Notes under the pieces: generated by a model
What the model was told of the DNA's origin: nothing
Seen by the model: only the letters and a program-made list of their open reading frames with translations
Database searches by the model: none
Position numbers and translations under genes: made by a program
In this document: positions 9,937 through 19,279 of the stretch, one piece after another
How positions within the stretch are numbered: position 1 is the stretch's first letter
Layout: each line of letters starts with the position of its first letter
Source: Entrophospora sp. SA101
Lineage: Eukaryota > Glomeromycota > Glomeromycetes > Entrophosporales > Entrophosporaceae
DNA length: 36,036 nucleotides
Assembly: GCA_958430865.1 (NCBI GenBank)
Contig: CAUDNR010000082.1
Location: 1,600-37,635 of the forward strand
Direction of reading: 5' to 3'

Positions 9937-11313
9937 ATGAGATTCTGGGTTCAATTAAAATCTAAAAACAAGTCTATTTTAAAAAAACAGATTTGGCAAA
10001 ATAGTAATTTTCATCAATCAATTTATCGTAAGTTTTCTTTGTCCTTTTTTTTTTTAAGCAATGTTTTTTCTTTAATTGATTTAGTAATCACAAATTCTTT
10101 TTTTCACTAGCTGTCGGGTCATTATCAATAATATCCGTGAAACCTCGACCGTTTTCAAAAATCCAAAATAATTTAATATTCAATCCAATAAAATCTAAAT
10201 TTAAATTATCAACAAAATCAACAGCGACAACAACGAAAAAATCAACATTCGAAATATCATCGATAATAACTGAAGATGGATTTAAACCAATTCCTGAAGA
10301 AAATATCGACGAAAGCTTTAGAAACGAATTTAAATTATTGAAGCCTAGTGTCGAGGATGTCAGGAAAAGGCTTTTAGATGGTGAAGAGGTTTTATTATAT
10401 GATTCGATAACAAAAGAATCTGGATTTTGGTGGAAATTAAACTTTTGGGGCTGGCATGTTGTTGCCTTTTTTATAATTATTGGACTGTAAGTTTTTTTAA
10501 AAAAGAATCTTTCGCGCTTATATTTATGTGTGAATGAATGAATGAATGAATGAATGAATAGATGGACGGATGAATGGTTGGATGGATTTGATTTTTATTA
10601 TTTTTCTTTTTGTTTTATAAAAGTGGAAACACTGCATTAATGATTTGGGAAAGACCATTAGTAGAAAGTCAAGATATTCTGAAAAGCAATAATAATGACG
10701 ATGGTGGTGATGGAAATAATATCGAAAATGAACGAGCGAATAAAGCGAGAGGACCTAACGTACCATATAAGTTTCTGATTATAGATAGTAAAGAAAAGAA
10801 AATTGCAATGGTATCAGCGATCTTGGCCTTTGTTGCATTTTCTTCGTATATTCTTCTTCAAGTCCCACGCAGGTAATCACCTAATCAATCATATGATATC
10901 AATCTATTCAATTCAATCCAATTAATATTTTACTCGTTCATTGGTTTAGAATTATAAAATCAATTAGTTTGTTAGAAAAAAATTCAATTGTAAGGATTAG
11001 AACAGGTTCAATGAATCCCATAAAATACAGAACAATTGATTGCCCAGTTGAAAACGTAAAGATTAGACAAATCATTGTGGGTAAGTAATATATATGTAAT
11101 AGATATATACATGAATGGATTAATCCATCTATAATAATATAATCACCAATATTATATATATGTTTATATTCTATAGACAAGGAATCTCCCACTTTGATAA
11201 ATTTATACTTGAATGATCAATTTATCCCTTATGTAATGATTAAATCAGGGGTTTTTAAAAATCTTTTTTTATTCCAATTACTTTTTTATGAAAGCAAGCA
11301 ACCCAGATTTTGA
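9937..11313 (+). CDS. TMEM223-like mitochondrial membrane protein (five exons)
   Basis: Five exons join in frame with GT-AG introns: 9937-10027, 10111-10486, 10624-10872, 10950-11080 and 11177-11313, giving 327 residues. The N-terminus (MRFWVQLKSKNKSILKKQIW) is rich in basic, hydroxyl and hydrophobic residues with no acidic ones, as in mitochondrial presequences. A block EEVLLYDSITKESGFWWKLN precedes the first membrane helix (WGWHVVAFFIIIGL). A second helix (AMVSAILAFVAFSSYILLQV) is followed by PRRIIKSISLL and a short domain rich in beta-type residues (VRIRTGSMNP ... IDCPVENVKIRQIIV). The LYD motif, helix pair and basic PRR step resemble TMEM223 proteins, which act in mitochondrial complex IV assembly; that name is from memory and is moderate. 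Splice sites are GTAAGT or close, except GTAATC for intron 3. The stop lies only 72 bp before the next start codon. Confidence 0.6.
10532..10559. repeat. GAAT tetranucleotide microsatellite inside an intron
   Basis: About seven GAAT units, followed by degenerate GGATGAATGG repeats to about 10588, lie in the second intron of the TMEM223-like gene. Confidence 0.85.
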
Positions 11314-11385
11314 TTGGTCGATCAATTGATTAATAATAATCTAAATTTACGCGCATGTGTATTTTTTTTTTATAATAATAAAAAC

Positions 11386-12735
11386 ATGATTGATTATCTT
11401 GAAAAAAGATTTCGAAACTATTTATCAAACACTTATTCTAAATATGACTTTGTTTGGACTTTAAGCCATTTCGAACAGATTCTTGAAAGAATACCAAACA
11501 AACAATTTATCTTCAGTCCTTTGTTTACAAGTCCAAGATCAGGCGTGTCGACAATACCAAAAAACGCGACTTCCTTATCATCATCATCATTACCTAGTTC
11601 AACAAATTCTCCGCCATATGAACTATCACCGTTTCCATCTGTATCATCATCTAGCAATAATAAAAAAAGAAGACTTCAAAGTAGCAACAATAATGATGGA
11701 ACTATTATTATTAATAACGAAGAAAGTATCGATGATGATGAAATTGAGGTTGAAGATGATATGTGGAGATTAAGAATATATCCAAAAGGTGATGATAATA
11801 ATGGATATTTGTCGATTTATATGGATGCTTTTCAAACCAAATTTGAGAAAAAAAACAATATAAACGTTAGAAAAAGAAGATGGACCGTTAGGTTGTATTA
11901 TCTTGATTCTGACAACGTGTTTAAAACCGTTGGGAAAAAGCTGGATCTCAACAGCACATGGTCTCTTAGTGAATCCACGAGTTGGGGGTCCGGGAAGGTC
12001 TGCTTACTAAAAGACGTTCTCAACAAGAAAACAAACGAATTGAATTTATTGATATGTATTAAAATTGTAGATGTTAATGCAAATTTGCCTGAAGATTTTG
12101 CCGAAGATTTATATAATGATAATAATAGTAATACGAATAGTAATTATAATAATGGCCAATTTGATAGCACTTGTGAGTTTTTAGAAAGACACGCCGAATT
12201 ATTTGGTGACGATAGATTCGCTGATGTTACATTTAGATTGGATTGTGGATCGACCGTCAAAGCAAGCAAAATATTAGCTGCAGCACATTCAAGATATTTT
12301 AAAAATCTTTTGAGCGGTGATTGGGCAGAAACTAGGAAAGGGGAAGTAGTAGAAATAAAGGATGTGAGCAAAGAATCCTTTAAGTTAATTTTATATTATT
12401 TCTATTCAGGAAAAATTTCAATATCTCCTGATAATGACGATCAAACCATTGGAGTATTGAAAGAAACATATATCAAGTGTGACATGTGGGGAATCGATCG
12501 TCTTTTGATTTTGATACGAGAACAATTAATTAAAAGATTGAGTAAAGACAATTGGGATGTATTGTTATTGTTAAGTTATAAGTTTGACGACAAAAAATTA
12601 AAAGACAAAATTTTAAGCTTCATATCAAAGAATTATCCAGAAATCGACAATACTATAAACATCAAGAGATTTGTTGACGAAGCAGAAGTGGAATGGGTCA
12701 GGGAAATGATGTTTTCGACATTCTTTGATATTTAG
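11386..12735 (+). CDS. MATH-BTB domain protein, probable CUL3 ubiquitin-ligase adaptor
   Basis: A single open frame encodes 449 residues from ATG at 11386; the frame is open 24 codons further upstream but contains no other ATG. Residues about 19-230 form a MATH-like domain: YDFVWTLSHFEQ, a low-complexity Ser/Asn/Asp-rich insertion (about 55-125), WRLRIYPKGDDNNGYLSIYM, RWTVRLYYLD and a terminal strand LLICIKIVDV. Residues about 265-375 form a BTB/POZ domain: FADVTFRLDCGSTVKASKIL, AAAHSRYFKNLLSGDW and a YYFYSGKI strand-helix signature. A helical C-terminal part follows. In the family, MATH captures the substrate and BTB dimerises and binds CUL3, as in SPOP. The acidic insertion inside the MATH domain is unusual. 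The gene faces the same way as its upstream neighbour and converges on SUR2. Confidence 0.85.
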   Translation: MIDYLEKRFRNYLSNTYSKYDFVWTLSHFEQILERIPNKQFIFSPLFTSPRSGVSTIPKNATSLSSSSLPSSTNSPPYELSPFPSVSSSSNNKKRRLQSSNNNDGTIIINNEESIDDDEIEVEDDMWRLRIYPKGDDNNGYLSIYMDAFQTKFEKKNNINVRKRRWTVRLYYLDSDNVFKTVGKKLDLNSTWSLSESTSWGSGKVCLLKDVLNKKTNELNLLICIKIVDVNANLPEDFAEDLYNDNNSNTNSNYNNGQFDSTCEFLERHAELFGDDRFADVTFRLDCGSTVKASKILAAAHSRYFKNLLSGDWAETRKGEVVEIKDVSKESFKLILYYFYSGKISISPDNDDQTIGVLKETYIKCDMWGIDRLLILIREQLIKRLSKDNWDVLLLLSYKFDDKKLKDKILSFISKNYPEIDNTINIKRFVDEAEVEWVREMMFSTFFDI

Positions 12736-12988
12736 AATATTTATTACCATTCATTACCATATATTTATTTGTTTCACGATTTAAACATATTAATCAATCA
12801 ACGGTTTATTAAATTTATTTGGAAATTTATTACAATTATTTCTAAAATAAAAATGAATTGAGTGAGGTGTTTTTTTATACATATAACATAAATGAAAATA
12901 GATTTTCTGTTAAATTTTTTATTATTATATTATTATTTTTATAAGTTTATAGAATTCTATATTTTATATATATTAAGTAATAATTAAA
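12736..12988. other. Convergent 3' intergenic spacer
   Basis: A 253-bp AT-rich spacer between the stop codons of two convergent genes. It must carry both transcript ends; no stable hairpin stands out. Confidence 0.5.
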
Positions 12989-14573
12989 TTAATTAATCTT
13001 TGAAATAATTTTTCTTGTTCTCAAATTATATTTAATTTTCAAGGATGAATCGTTATCAATAATATTATTTATAGTTGATGTTTTTGTTGGTGTTTTTGTT
13101 ACAATTAAATTATTGTCTTTTTTGATAATTTTTATGTTATTTGTATCATCATCAATAAAATTAGTAATACATTGATTATTATATAAATTTTTTTTATTGT
13201 TATTATGATTATTATTATAAATTTTAGTAGTAATATTAGTAGTATTGTTAGTATTGGCATTAATGCTACAAGGCATATAAGTCCCAAGAATTCTATCCCA
13301 AAATGTAAAAAACGGTTGAGAATAATTCATCTTTATTCCATAAACCTGATGATGGATATCATGACTTGAGAAAAAAAAAAGAAAGCGATTAATTAATTAT
13401 AAAACTAGTCAATTAAGAAAAAAAAATTTTTTTTAATGCTTACTAGGCTGAATTATTTCCAAATATTTTTTGAATTGGGTTGAATGGTAAAGCATAACCA
13501 CAATGATCATCGACTAAATTGATTGATATAAAAAAATTAAAAATTTTTAGTTAACCAAAAAAAAAAAATAATAATTATCATTATCATTATTTGATTGATT
13601 TTTTACCAGTCTTCAAAGTAGCAAATCCAAAAAATAACATTCCTCCTCTGGTTGATAATCCTGAAATTTTAAATGACAAACCTGCACCCACTGTATCCAT
13701 TATAAATCCTTCAATTGGATGGTTATAAAGTGCACCAAATGCATATGGCGCATATAGTTTATGATGAAGTGAATGAATGTGACGATAAAGAAATGTATTC
13801 TGATGGAAATATCTATGCATGAAATATTGCCACGTATCTAGTAAAATCCTAGCAAAAAAAGAATTTAGTAAGTTTTAATTTTCTATCAAAATTTGAATTT
13901 GGTAGGTTTAAGGGTAGATCTGAATATCTAATTATCTAAATGATCTAAATAATAATAAATACAAATAATCTCATAATAAATACCAACCAAATTAATCAAA
14001 CAATAAACACAATAATCTAATAAATAATAAACACCAAATAATAAAATCTAATAGATTTACTTACATTGCAAAAGCAAATCTTAGTAGTGGAAATAAATAC
14101 CAATATAATAATTCAATAATTATATTGCCGAATGGTTTAATTGCAAATTTCAATGATTCAAATTTATCAACAAATAAATCTAAACTTTTTTGATATTTTA
14201 AAATTTCCAATGTGTCATCAATCAAAGCATCCTCATCATCTACAACAATTATCAATAATCCAAATATAGTTTGAAAGAATTGTTGTAACAATACACCCTT
14301 AATAACTTCACTGATTGTAACTTTATTCTTTGTGTCGATTTCAATTGAACTGTGAATTTTATATTTCTCGAAAATTGAAATTTTAAACATTGAAATGAAA
14401 TAATAAAATCCAGAGTATATCCAATAAATCATAAATGGTACAAATAGTGAAAGTTGTTTATCTGACATAAACGAAACTAAAGGTGATTGATGAAGCATAA
14501 CAATTGGTGATGATGATGATGATGATGATGATAATGGTGATGGTGGTGATGATGGAGATATTGTTGAATTCAT
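12989..14573 (-). CDS. SUR2: Sphinganine C4-monooxygenase, fatty acid hydroxylase superfamily
   Basis: Four exons on the minus strand join in frame: 14573-14065, 13848-13607, 13513-13444 and 13364-12989, giving 398 residues. SUR2 hydroxylates dihydrosphingosine or dihydroceramide at C4 to make phytosphingosine in the endoplasmic reticulum, using a di-iron centre held by histidines. The histidine boxes are present: HRYFH in DTWQYFMHRYFH, HSLHH in RHIHSLHHKLYAPYAFGALY, the NHP motif in YNHPIEGF, and HDIHH in AYHDIHHQVYG, followed by the family ending QPFFTFWDRILGTYMP. Hydrophobic segments lie at about 40-62, 94-112 and 155-175. After the catalytic domain comes an Asn-, Thr- and Lys-rich tail of about 95 residues, longer than is usual. 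Introns have GTAAGT, GTAAAA and GTAAGC donors and AG acceptors; exon 3 is only 70 bp. The Ser-rich N-terminus is also low-complexity. Confidence 0.9.
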
Positions 14574-16208
14574 TTATTATTAAGTTTTTTTTTATTTTTT
14601 TTTATTAATTGTTTTTCATTAACTAATTAATTTCCAATATATATTTTTTTTATATATTTTTTTAAAAATTAAAAATTTTTTTCAGTTTTTTTTTAATAAA
14701 AAATTTAATTTCTAACGTGACAATGTGAAAAAAAAATTTTTTGTTTCTTTTTTAAAAAGCTTTCTCATTTATATATAAATTTTTTTGAATACACATACAT
14801 ACATGCAATGTGCAATTTACGTTTTTTAAAAAAACAATGTACGATAATATGTATAAAATCATTACAAATAGAGAAAAGTTACACTAACTTAGATTGTAAT
14901 TTCTTCCGTTGAAGAATTAGCCATTTTTGAATAGTTAATACAATTTTATTACTAGTTTTAAGTTTTAAATTTGTGTTTGTGTAATAGCATTTTGTTAATA
15001 ATATCTCACATTCATACTCTATATTACGAATAAAAATTTTTGAACGATCGATCCGCAAAATAATAAATAAATTTGATTGGAATGACATTGTTTCTCTTCT
15101 TTATATTACATCGTTATTCCATCATACAAATTTTTAAATATATAAAACAAGCTAATTGTATCAATTTTTTCTTGCCACATATATTTTTTTTATGCTGTGT
15201 TTTGTTTTGTTTGGACATATTTGTAAGTCATCTGGTTATATGGCAAAATTGTCGACCAATTATATATATTCTACATCAACTCGTGACACCATAGGTCTTA
15301 TTCCGCGCAGTCCTATTTAATATTATTACCTTTAAAGAATTCATTTGTGTAACCTCTAATTTTTAAAGATGACGAATTTTACAAAAAAGGATTTTAAATT
15401 AAAGCGTTGTATAGAAAAAATTATTTAAACATTAAAAATCAATAAGCATTAATTTAAACATCATTCATTCATCCAATTAATAAATATTATTTAATTAATG
15501 TGTGAATGTTAATGATCTGCGTGGTGCATTCTTACATCAAAGAATTCACTTGGTTTTAATATTAAAAAATAGACCCTTATAAATCTTTTTAAGCTGTTAA
15601 GGCTTCTCTCTTTTTTAACTCTTACACATCATTTTAGAATTGGTTGGAAATTATGAGTATTATTATTGTGTTACACGCACTCGTTCTTAAAAAAATTACG
15701 AATTCACTCATGACGTTACGAAATTTTACTATATTAAAATAAAAAAATAAGATTAAATGAATACAAGAGAAAATAAATTTTACAAGAAAAAGCAATACGA
15801 TATTTGAATATTGAATATTGATTGAATGTTGAATGTTGAGTATAAATATTTTAATATTAAAAACATGTATCATAGATGTCCTCGCCGATCCGAAATGCGA
15901 AATAGTTTTCATAGTCATAGTGATAGTAATAGTAATAATAGCCGGAAATTATTCGAAATCAAATGGCATAATTAATTTGCGTTTCATTCATCTTAACTGT
16001 ATCTATGGCTTATGCGAAATTGAGTATAAAGAATATTGAAAATCATAATTACTTATGATTTCGGCAAAAAATAAATGCTAATCAAAATGAATTAAATAAT
16101 CAATCCACAATAAAAGTGATTGCTTTGATCCATTGTATTTTTATTCATTTCTTCATCTGCAACATGCAGCTCATCGTCCAAGTTTTTAGAATTTTTAAAA
16201 AAGAACTA
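14574..16208. other. Long gap upstream of SUR2
   Basis: 14580-14760 is rich in T and A homopolymers and should include the SUR2 promoter. At 15460-15515 an imperfect palindrome surrounds AATAAATATTATTTAATTAA. Open frames here are short, start at non-ATG codons or are low-complexity, so I call no gene. Confidence 0.5.
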
Positions 16209-16396
16209 CACAGTAAATCTCGATTTAGCGGATACTAATACTAATTAAAATCTCGGTTTTGCGGATAAAGTTCAAAGAACGGTCCCATAATAAACCTTAA
16301 TAAAACCTTCTCGATATAGCGGATATCTTGGTTTAACGGATTTTTGGAAATTTTCCCTAATTGCCCAAACTATCCGCTAAATCAAGATTCACTGTG
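16209..16396. mobile_element. 188-bp pogo/Tigger-like MITE (copy 1) with TA target sites
   Basis: The left end CACAGTAAATCTCGATTTAG plus CGGAT and the right end, reversed, CACAGTGAATCTTGATTTAG plus CGGAT are 25-bp inverted repeats with two mismatches. TA lies directly outside both (16207-16208 and 16397-16398). The CAGTGAATCTCGAT start is the typical form of pogo/Tigger ends. Inside, the word TTTAGCGGAT or its variants recurs several times. No coding sequence is present. The right half, reversed, is closely similar to 18803-18870. Confidence 0.8.
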
Positions 16397-16398
16397 TA

Positions 16399-17446
16399 AA
16401 TATTAAAAGAAAATTTTTTACCAGAAAAAAAACATAAAAATAGAAAACACAGCTTTTCCACCTCTCTATCCTTTTTTTTTCCAAATCTTTACTACCCTAC
16501 CATAAATATAGTCAGAAATGTTACTTCTTATGCAGTCCAAAATTTTATTAACCAAACCGGGACTGGTGCATTAAGTAAACATGCTTTTTAAAGTTATTTG
16601 CATATAATTTAGTCTCGTCGAGTTTGCATTAAAAAATTCCGTGATTTTTATGTAAACTTTGAGCTTAATAAAAAAGTTCAAAACTCCGTTGAATCATGGA
16701 TCATGCCATTAAGTAAGTCCACTTAAAATATCTTGAATTATATATGGTTAAAATTTGAGAAAATTTGATAAAGTATAGACAACGAAACGTAAAAGCCTTA
16801 AAATTTGCATTTTTGTCAACTTTATTAAGTGTTTTATATAATAAAATTATGGGTGGTCAGATACTTATTTTAAACCCTTTTTACGAACTAATTTATGCCA
16901 ACACCGTATTGTAGATGTATGTAATCTATTACGTTGAGAACGTTTTATTAATGAAATAATATACATTACAATGAAGAAATTTGACCTTTTGTTAGATGTA
17001 AAGACTCTGATAGAAAATTTGCTTTTTTGGACTATTTGTTAAATGTTTCCATTAATACCATATCAAACCTTTCGAAGCTTTTGTAATTTGGAGATTTTGA
17101 TATCAAGTACAAGTCTACTTTGTAAAGTAAAAAAGGTTTTATTTAAGAAAACGTTACTTTTTTTTTTAGTAAGGACTCCTTTCATTTGACGTTATACAAC
17201 TCTTGTGGTCGGATATTTATGGTATATATTAATATTAATATGTAGATTTTATTAATAGCTCTATGCAAGGGAATTTTTATAAGATTGCTATGCAAAGTTA
17301 GCACCTTACATCAGATAATCGGAAAAAAAATCAAGCAAACTAATCTTCTGACCTGTGATTACCATGTGATTTTGGGCTAATCCAGCTTTCAACGTAAAAC
17401 CATTTTTATAAGTAAACAAATTAATTTTGTATATACATTAATAAAG
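16399..17446. other. Gap without a recognisable gene
   Basis: Stops are dense in all frames. Two related segments, 16567-16607 and 16704-16745 (both with CATTAAGTAA followed by an AT-rich run), hint at an old tandem duplication. Nothing else is supportable. Confidence 0.4.
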
Positions 17447-17483
17447 CTCCGAACGAATCAATGAAATTCGAACCGATTCGAAT

Positions 17484-18449
17484 TAGAGGTTGGCACCGTT
17501 AACCGTTTTAACCGGTTAATTAATTCGGTTAAATGGTCAAAATTAACCGAATAATTTAACCGGTTAATGTTTGTGCAAGATAAATATAATAATAATCATC
17601 TTTATTATAATTAACAAATAAATAATAAATAACCGCAATACACATATAATCCATCCATCCATTCAACATTAAAACAATTGAATAATTATCTATTTTTATA
17701 ATTAATATGAATTTTTTTTGAGAATTATGTTGATGAAGAAAATCAAAAGTCTGGGATTACTTTGAAGAAAAAGCAAACAAGATTTATTGCAAAGTTATTA
17801 TCAATCCTCGAACAGAAATTAAATGTGGTGCAAAATATGCTAATTCTGACATCACATCAACTTCAACATTAAATTATCATTTAAAGATTTGTCATCAAAT
17901 TTTAGTTAATCTTGAAGTATGTTTAGATTTTACATTATTTGTTTAATAAATGTATTTATTTATCATAATTCAAATTTTTTTAGAAAATCGATTCAAAATT
18001 AGATGTGTTTGAAAAAACTAAAGAATATCCATAACACAAGATGAATGAATTATATCTTACTGTGGTCGAATGGGTTGTATTAGACTCTTTACCTTTTAAT
18101 AATGCTACACAGGAAGGTTTTAAAAGATTTATCAAGAAAACAGATCCTAACAAAAATATTATTGCAGACAAATATCTTTCAATACCTACAACGTCTGTGC
18201 CACCTGAAACACTTTTTAGCGATGCTGGTAATCAAATAACTGCAAAAAGGACTATATTAAGTTCTGAAATTGTTAACAAAATTTTATTTTAAAAAGAAAT
18301 GATTTTTATGAAAATTTTAAAATAGTTAATTTACTTTAATTAAATATGGCAATGGTAATTTGTTCGTAACCGGTTAACCAGTTAAAAAAAATTATCATTT
18401 TAACGGTTAGTTAACTGGTCAAAGAATTTTTAAATGGTACCAATCTCTA
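17484..18449 (+). mobile_element. 966-bp hAT deletion derivative with 8-bp target-site duplication
   Basis: The ends are TAGAGGTTGGCACC and, reversed, TAGAGATTGGTACC. Both are flanked by ATTCGAAT (17476-17483 and 18450-18457), the 8-bp duplication expected of hAT elements. Because that word is a palindrome abundant in the host repeat, the match is somewhat less decisive. Just inside each end lie several copies of the palindromic word AACCGGTT or close variants. The interior encodes only the two ends of a transposase, so the element could move only with enzyme supplied from elsewhere. Confidence 0.85.
17742..18292 (+). pseudogene. hAT transposase remnant: BED-finger region fused to the C-terminal dimerisation region
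   Basis: The first exon (about 17742-17916) reads KVWDYFEEKANKIYCKVI and ends with NYHLKICH, the pattern of a BED zinc finger that has lost its second cysteine (CGAK in place of CxxC). A GTATGT...TTTAG intron (17917-17983) joins in frame to KIDSKLDVFEKTKEYP. A TAA stop follows, then MNELYLTVVEWVVLD, and the frame passes directly into DKYLSIPTTSVPPETLFSDA and AKRTILSSEIVNKILF, the hAT C-terminal dimerisation motif. The whole RNase H-like catalytic core between them is missing, a clean internal deletion. The in-frame stop means that even this short product is not made whole. Confidence 0.75.
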
Positions 18450-18802
18450 ATTCGAATCACCTAATTTTGATTCGAATCAGTTCGAGTCGAATTGAATCAA
18501 ATTCGAACTGTATCCTGATTCGAGTATTAAATATATAATTTGATTCAATTTGATTTGAACTGATTCAACTCAACACGATTCGAACTAGTGATGGTAGCCG
18601 AAGTTTTGCTTAGTGGGCCTAAAATTGCCAAAATTAATTGGCCTAAACTTTGACGAAACTAATTTTAATGGGAGTTTTTTAAAATAAAGTAGATTGATTT
18701 AGATACTTATTATATGTATTGGACGAACCTACTTTTTTCCAAAACAGTTTTGGCTACGATCACTAAATAATATCCTTTATCAATTAAAAAATTTAAAATA
18801 TA

Positions 18803-19101
18803 CACAATCTTGGTTTAGCAGATAGTTTGGGTAATTAGAAAAATTTTTTCCAAAAATCAAACCTTATCACAGCGGATATAATAATAATGATAATTAAATT
18901 CTTATCATAACGGATTTTTAAAATTTTGCTTCACATATAAAAACATATAAAATTTTCTTCTTATTATTATTATGTGTCCCGTCTATCCGTTGTGACTATA
19001 TCAAGAAATCCGTTATATTGAAGAATATTATTATTATTATTATATTAAACCTCAATATGTATTATACATTAAATTGAAGTGCACTACATTGAGATTCACT
19101 G
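18803..19101. mobile_element. Pogo/Tigger-like MITE (copy 2), opposite in orientation to copy 1
   Basis: The left end CACAATCTTGGTTTAGCAGA and the following run TAGTTTGGGTAATTAG match the reversed right part of 16209-16396. The right end, reversed, starts CAGTGAATCTCAATGTAGTG. A TA lies outside each end (18801-18802 and 19102-19103). The centre is AT-rich with GGATATAATAATAA-like repeats. It sits inside the older TTCGAAT-rich element. Confidence 0.65.
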
Positions 19102-19279
19102 TATTTAATATGACATTAAGAAAAATTTAGGAATCCGGTTTGATTCGAATTGATTCGAATCGAATTGACTACAGAACGAATCGAATAGAATCAAATCATT
19201 CTAAAATTCGATTCGACTCGATTCGATTCGTTCGGAGTATATATTGGTCTTGGGCAAGTAATATCTTTGTATTCATCTT

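Larger units (their letters stand above)
17447..19237. mobile_element. Older TTCGAAT-rich element (copy B) split by nested insertions
   Basis: CTCCGAACGAATC at 17447-17459 is matched exactly in inverted orientation at 19225-19237. Inside both ends the sequence is a run of TTCGAATC-type words (17460-17483, 18450-18600, 19130-19225). The left end continues as the reversed right end of the small element at 1488-1928 does. A hAT derivative and a pogo-like MITE are nested within it. No transposase of its own is left. Flanks TATACATT and TATATATT are similar, but the left one is offset by seven bases, so I do not claim a target-site duplication. Confidence 0.55.

Noticed and set aside
11433..12371. 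Other frames on both strands within the MATH-BTB gene
   Set aside because: They overlap a clear domain-bearing frame and have low-complexity or random composition.
17439..19245. 8-bp target-site duplication TATACATT/TATATATT for the outer element
   Set aside because: The left word lies seven bases outside the inverted repeat while the right one is adjacent, and both are simple AT words.
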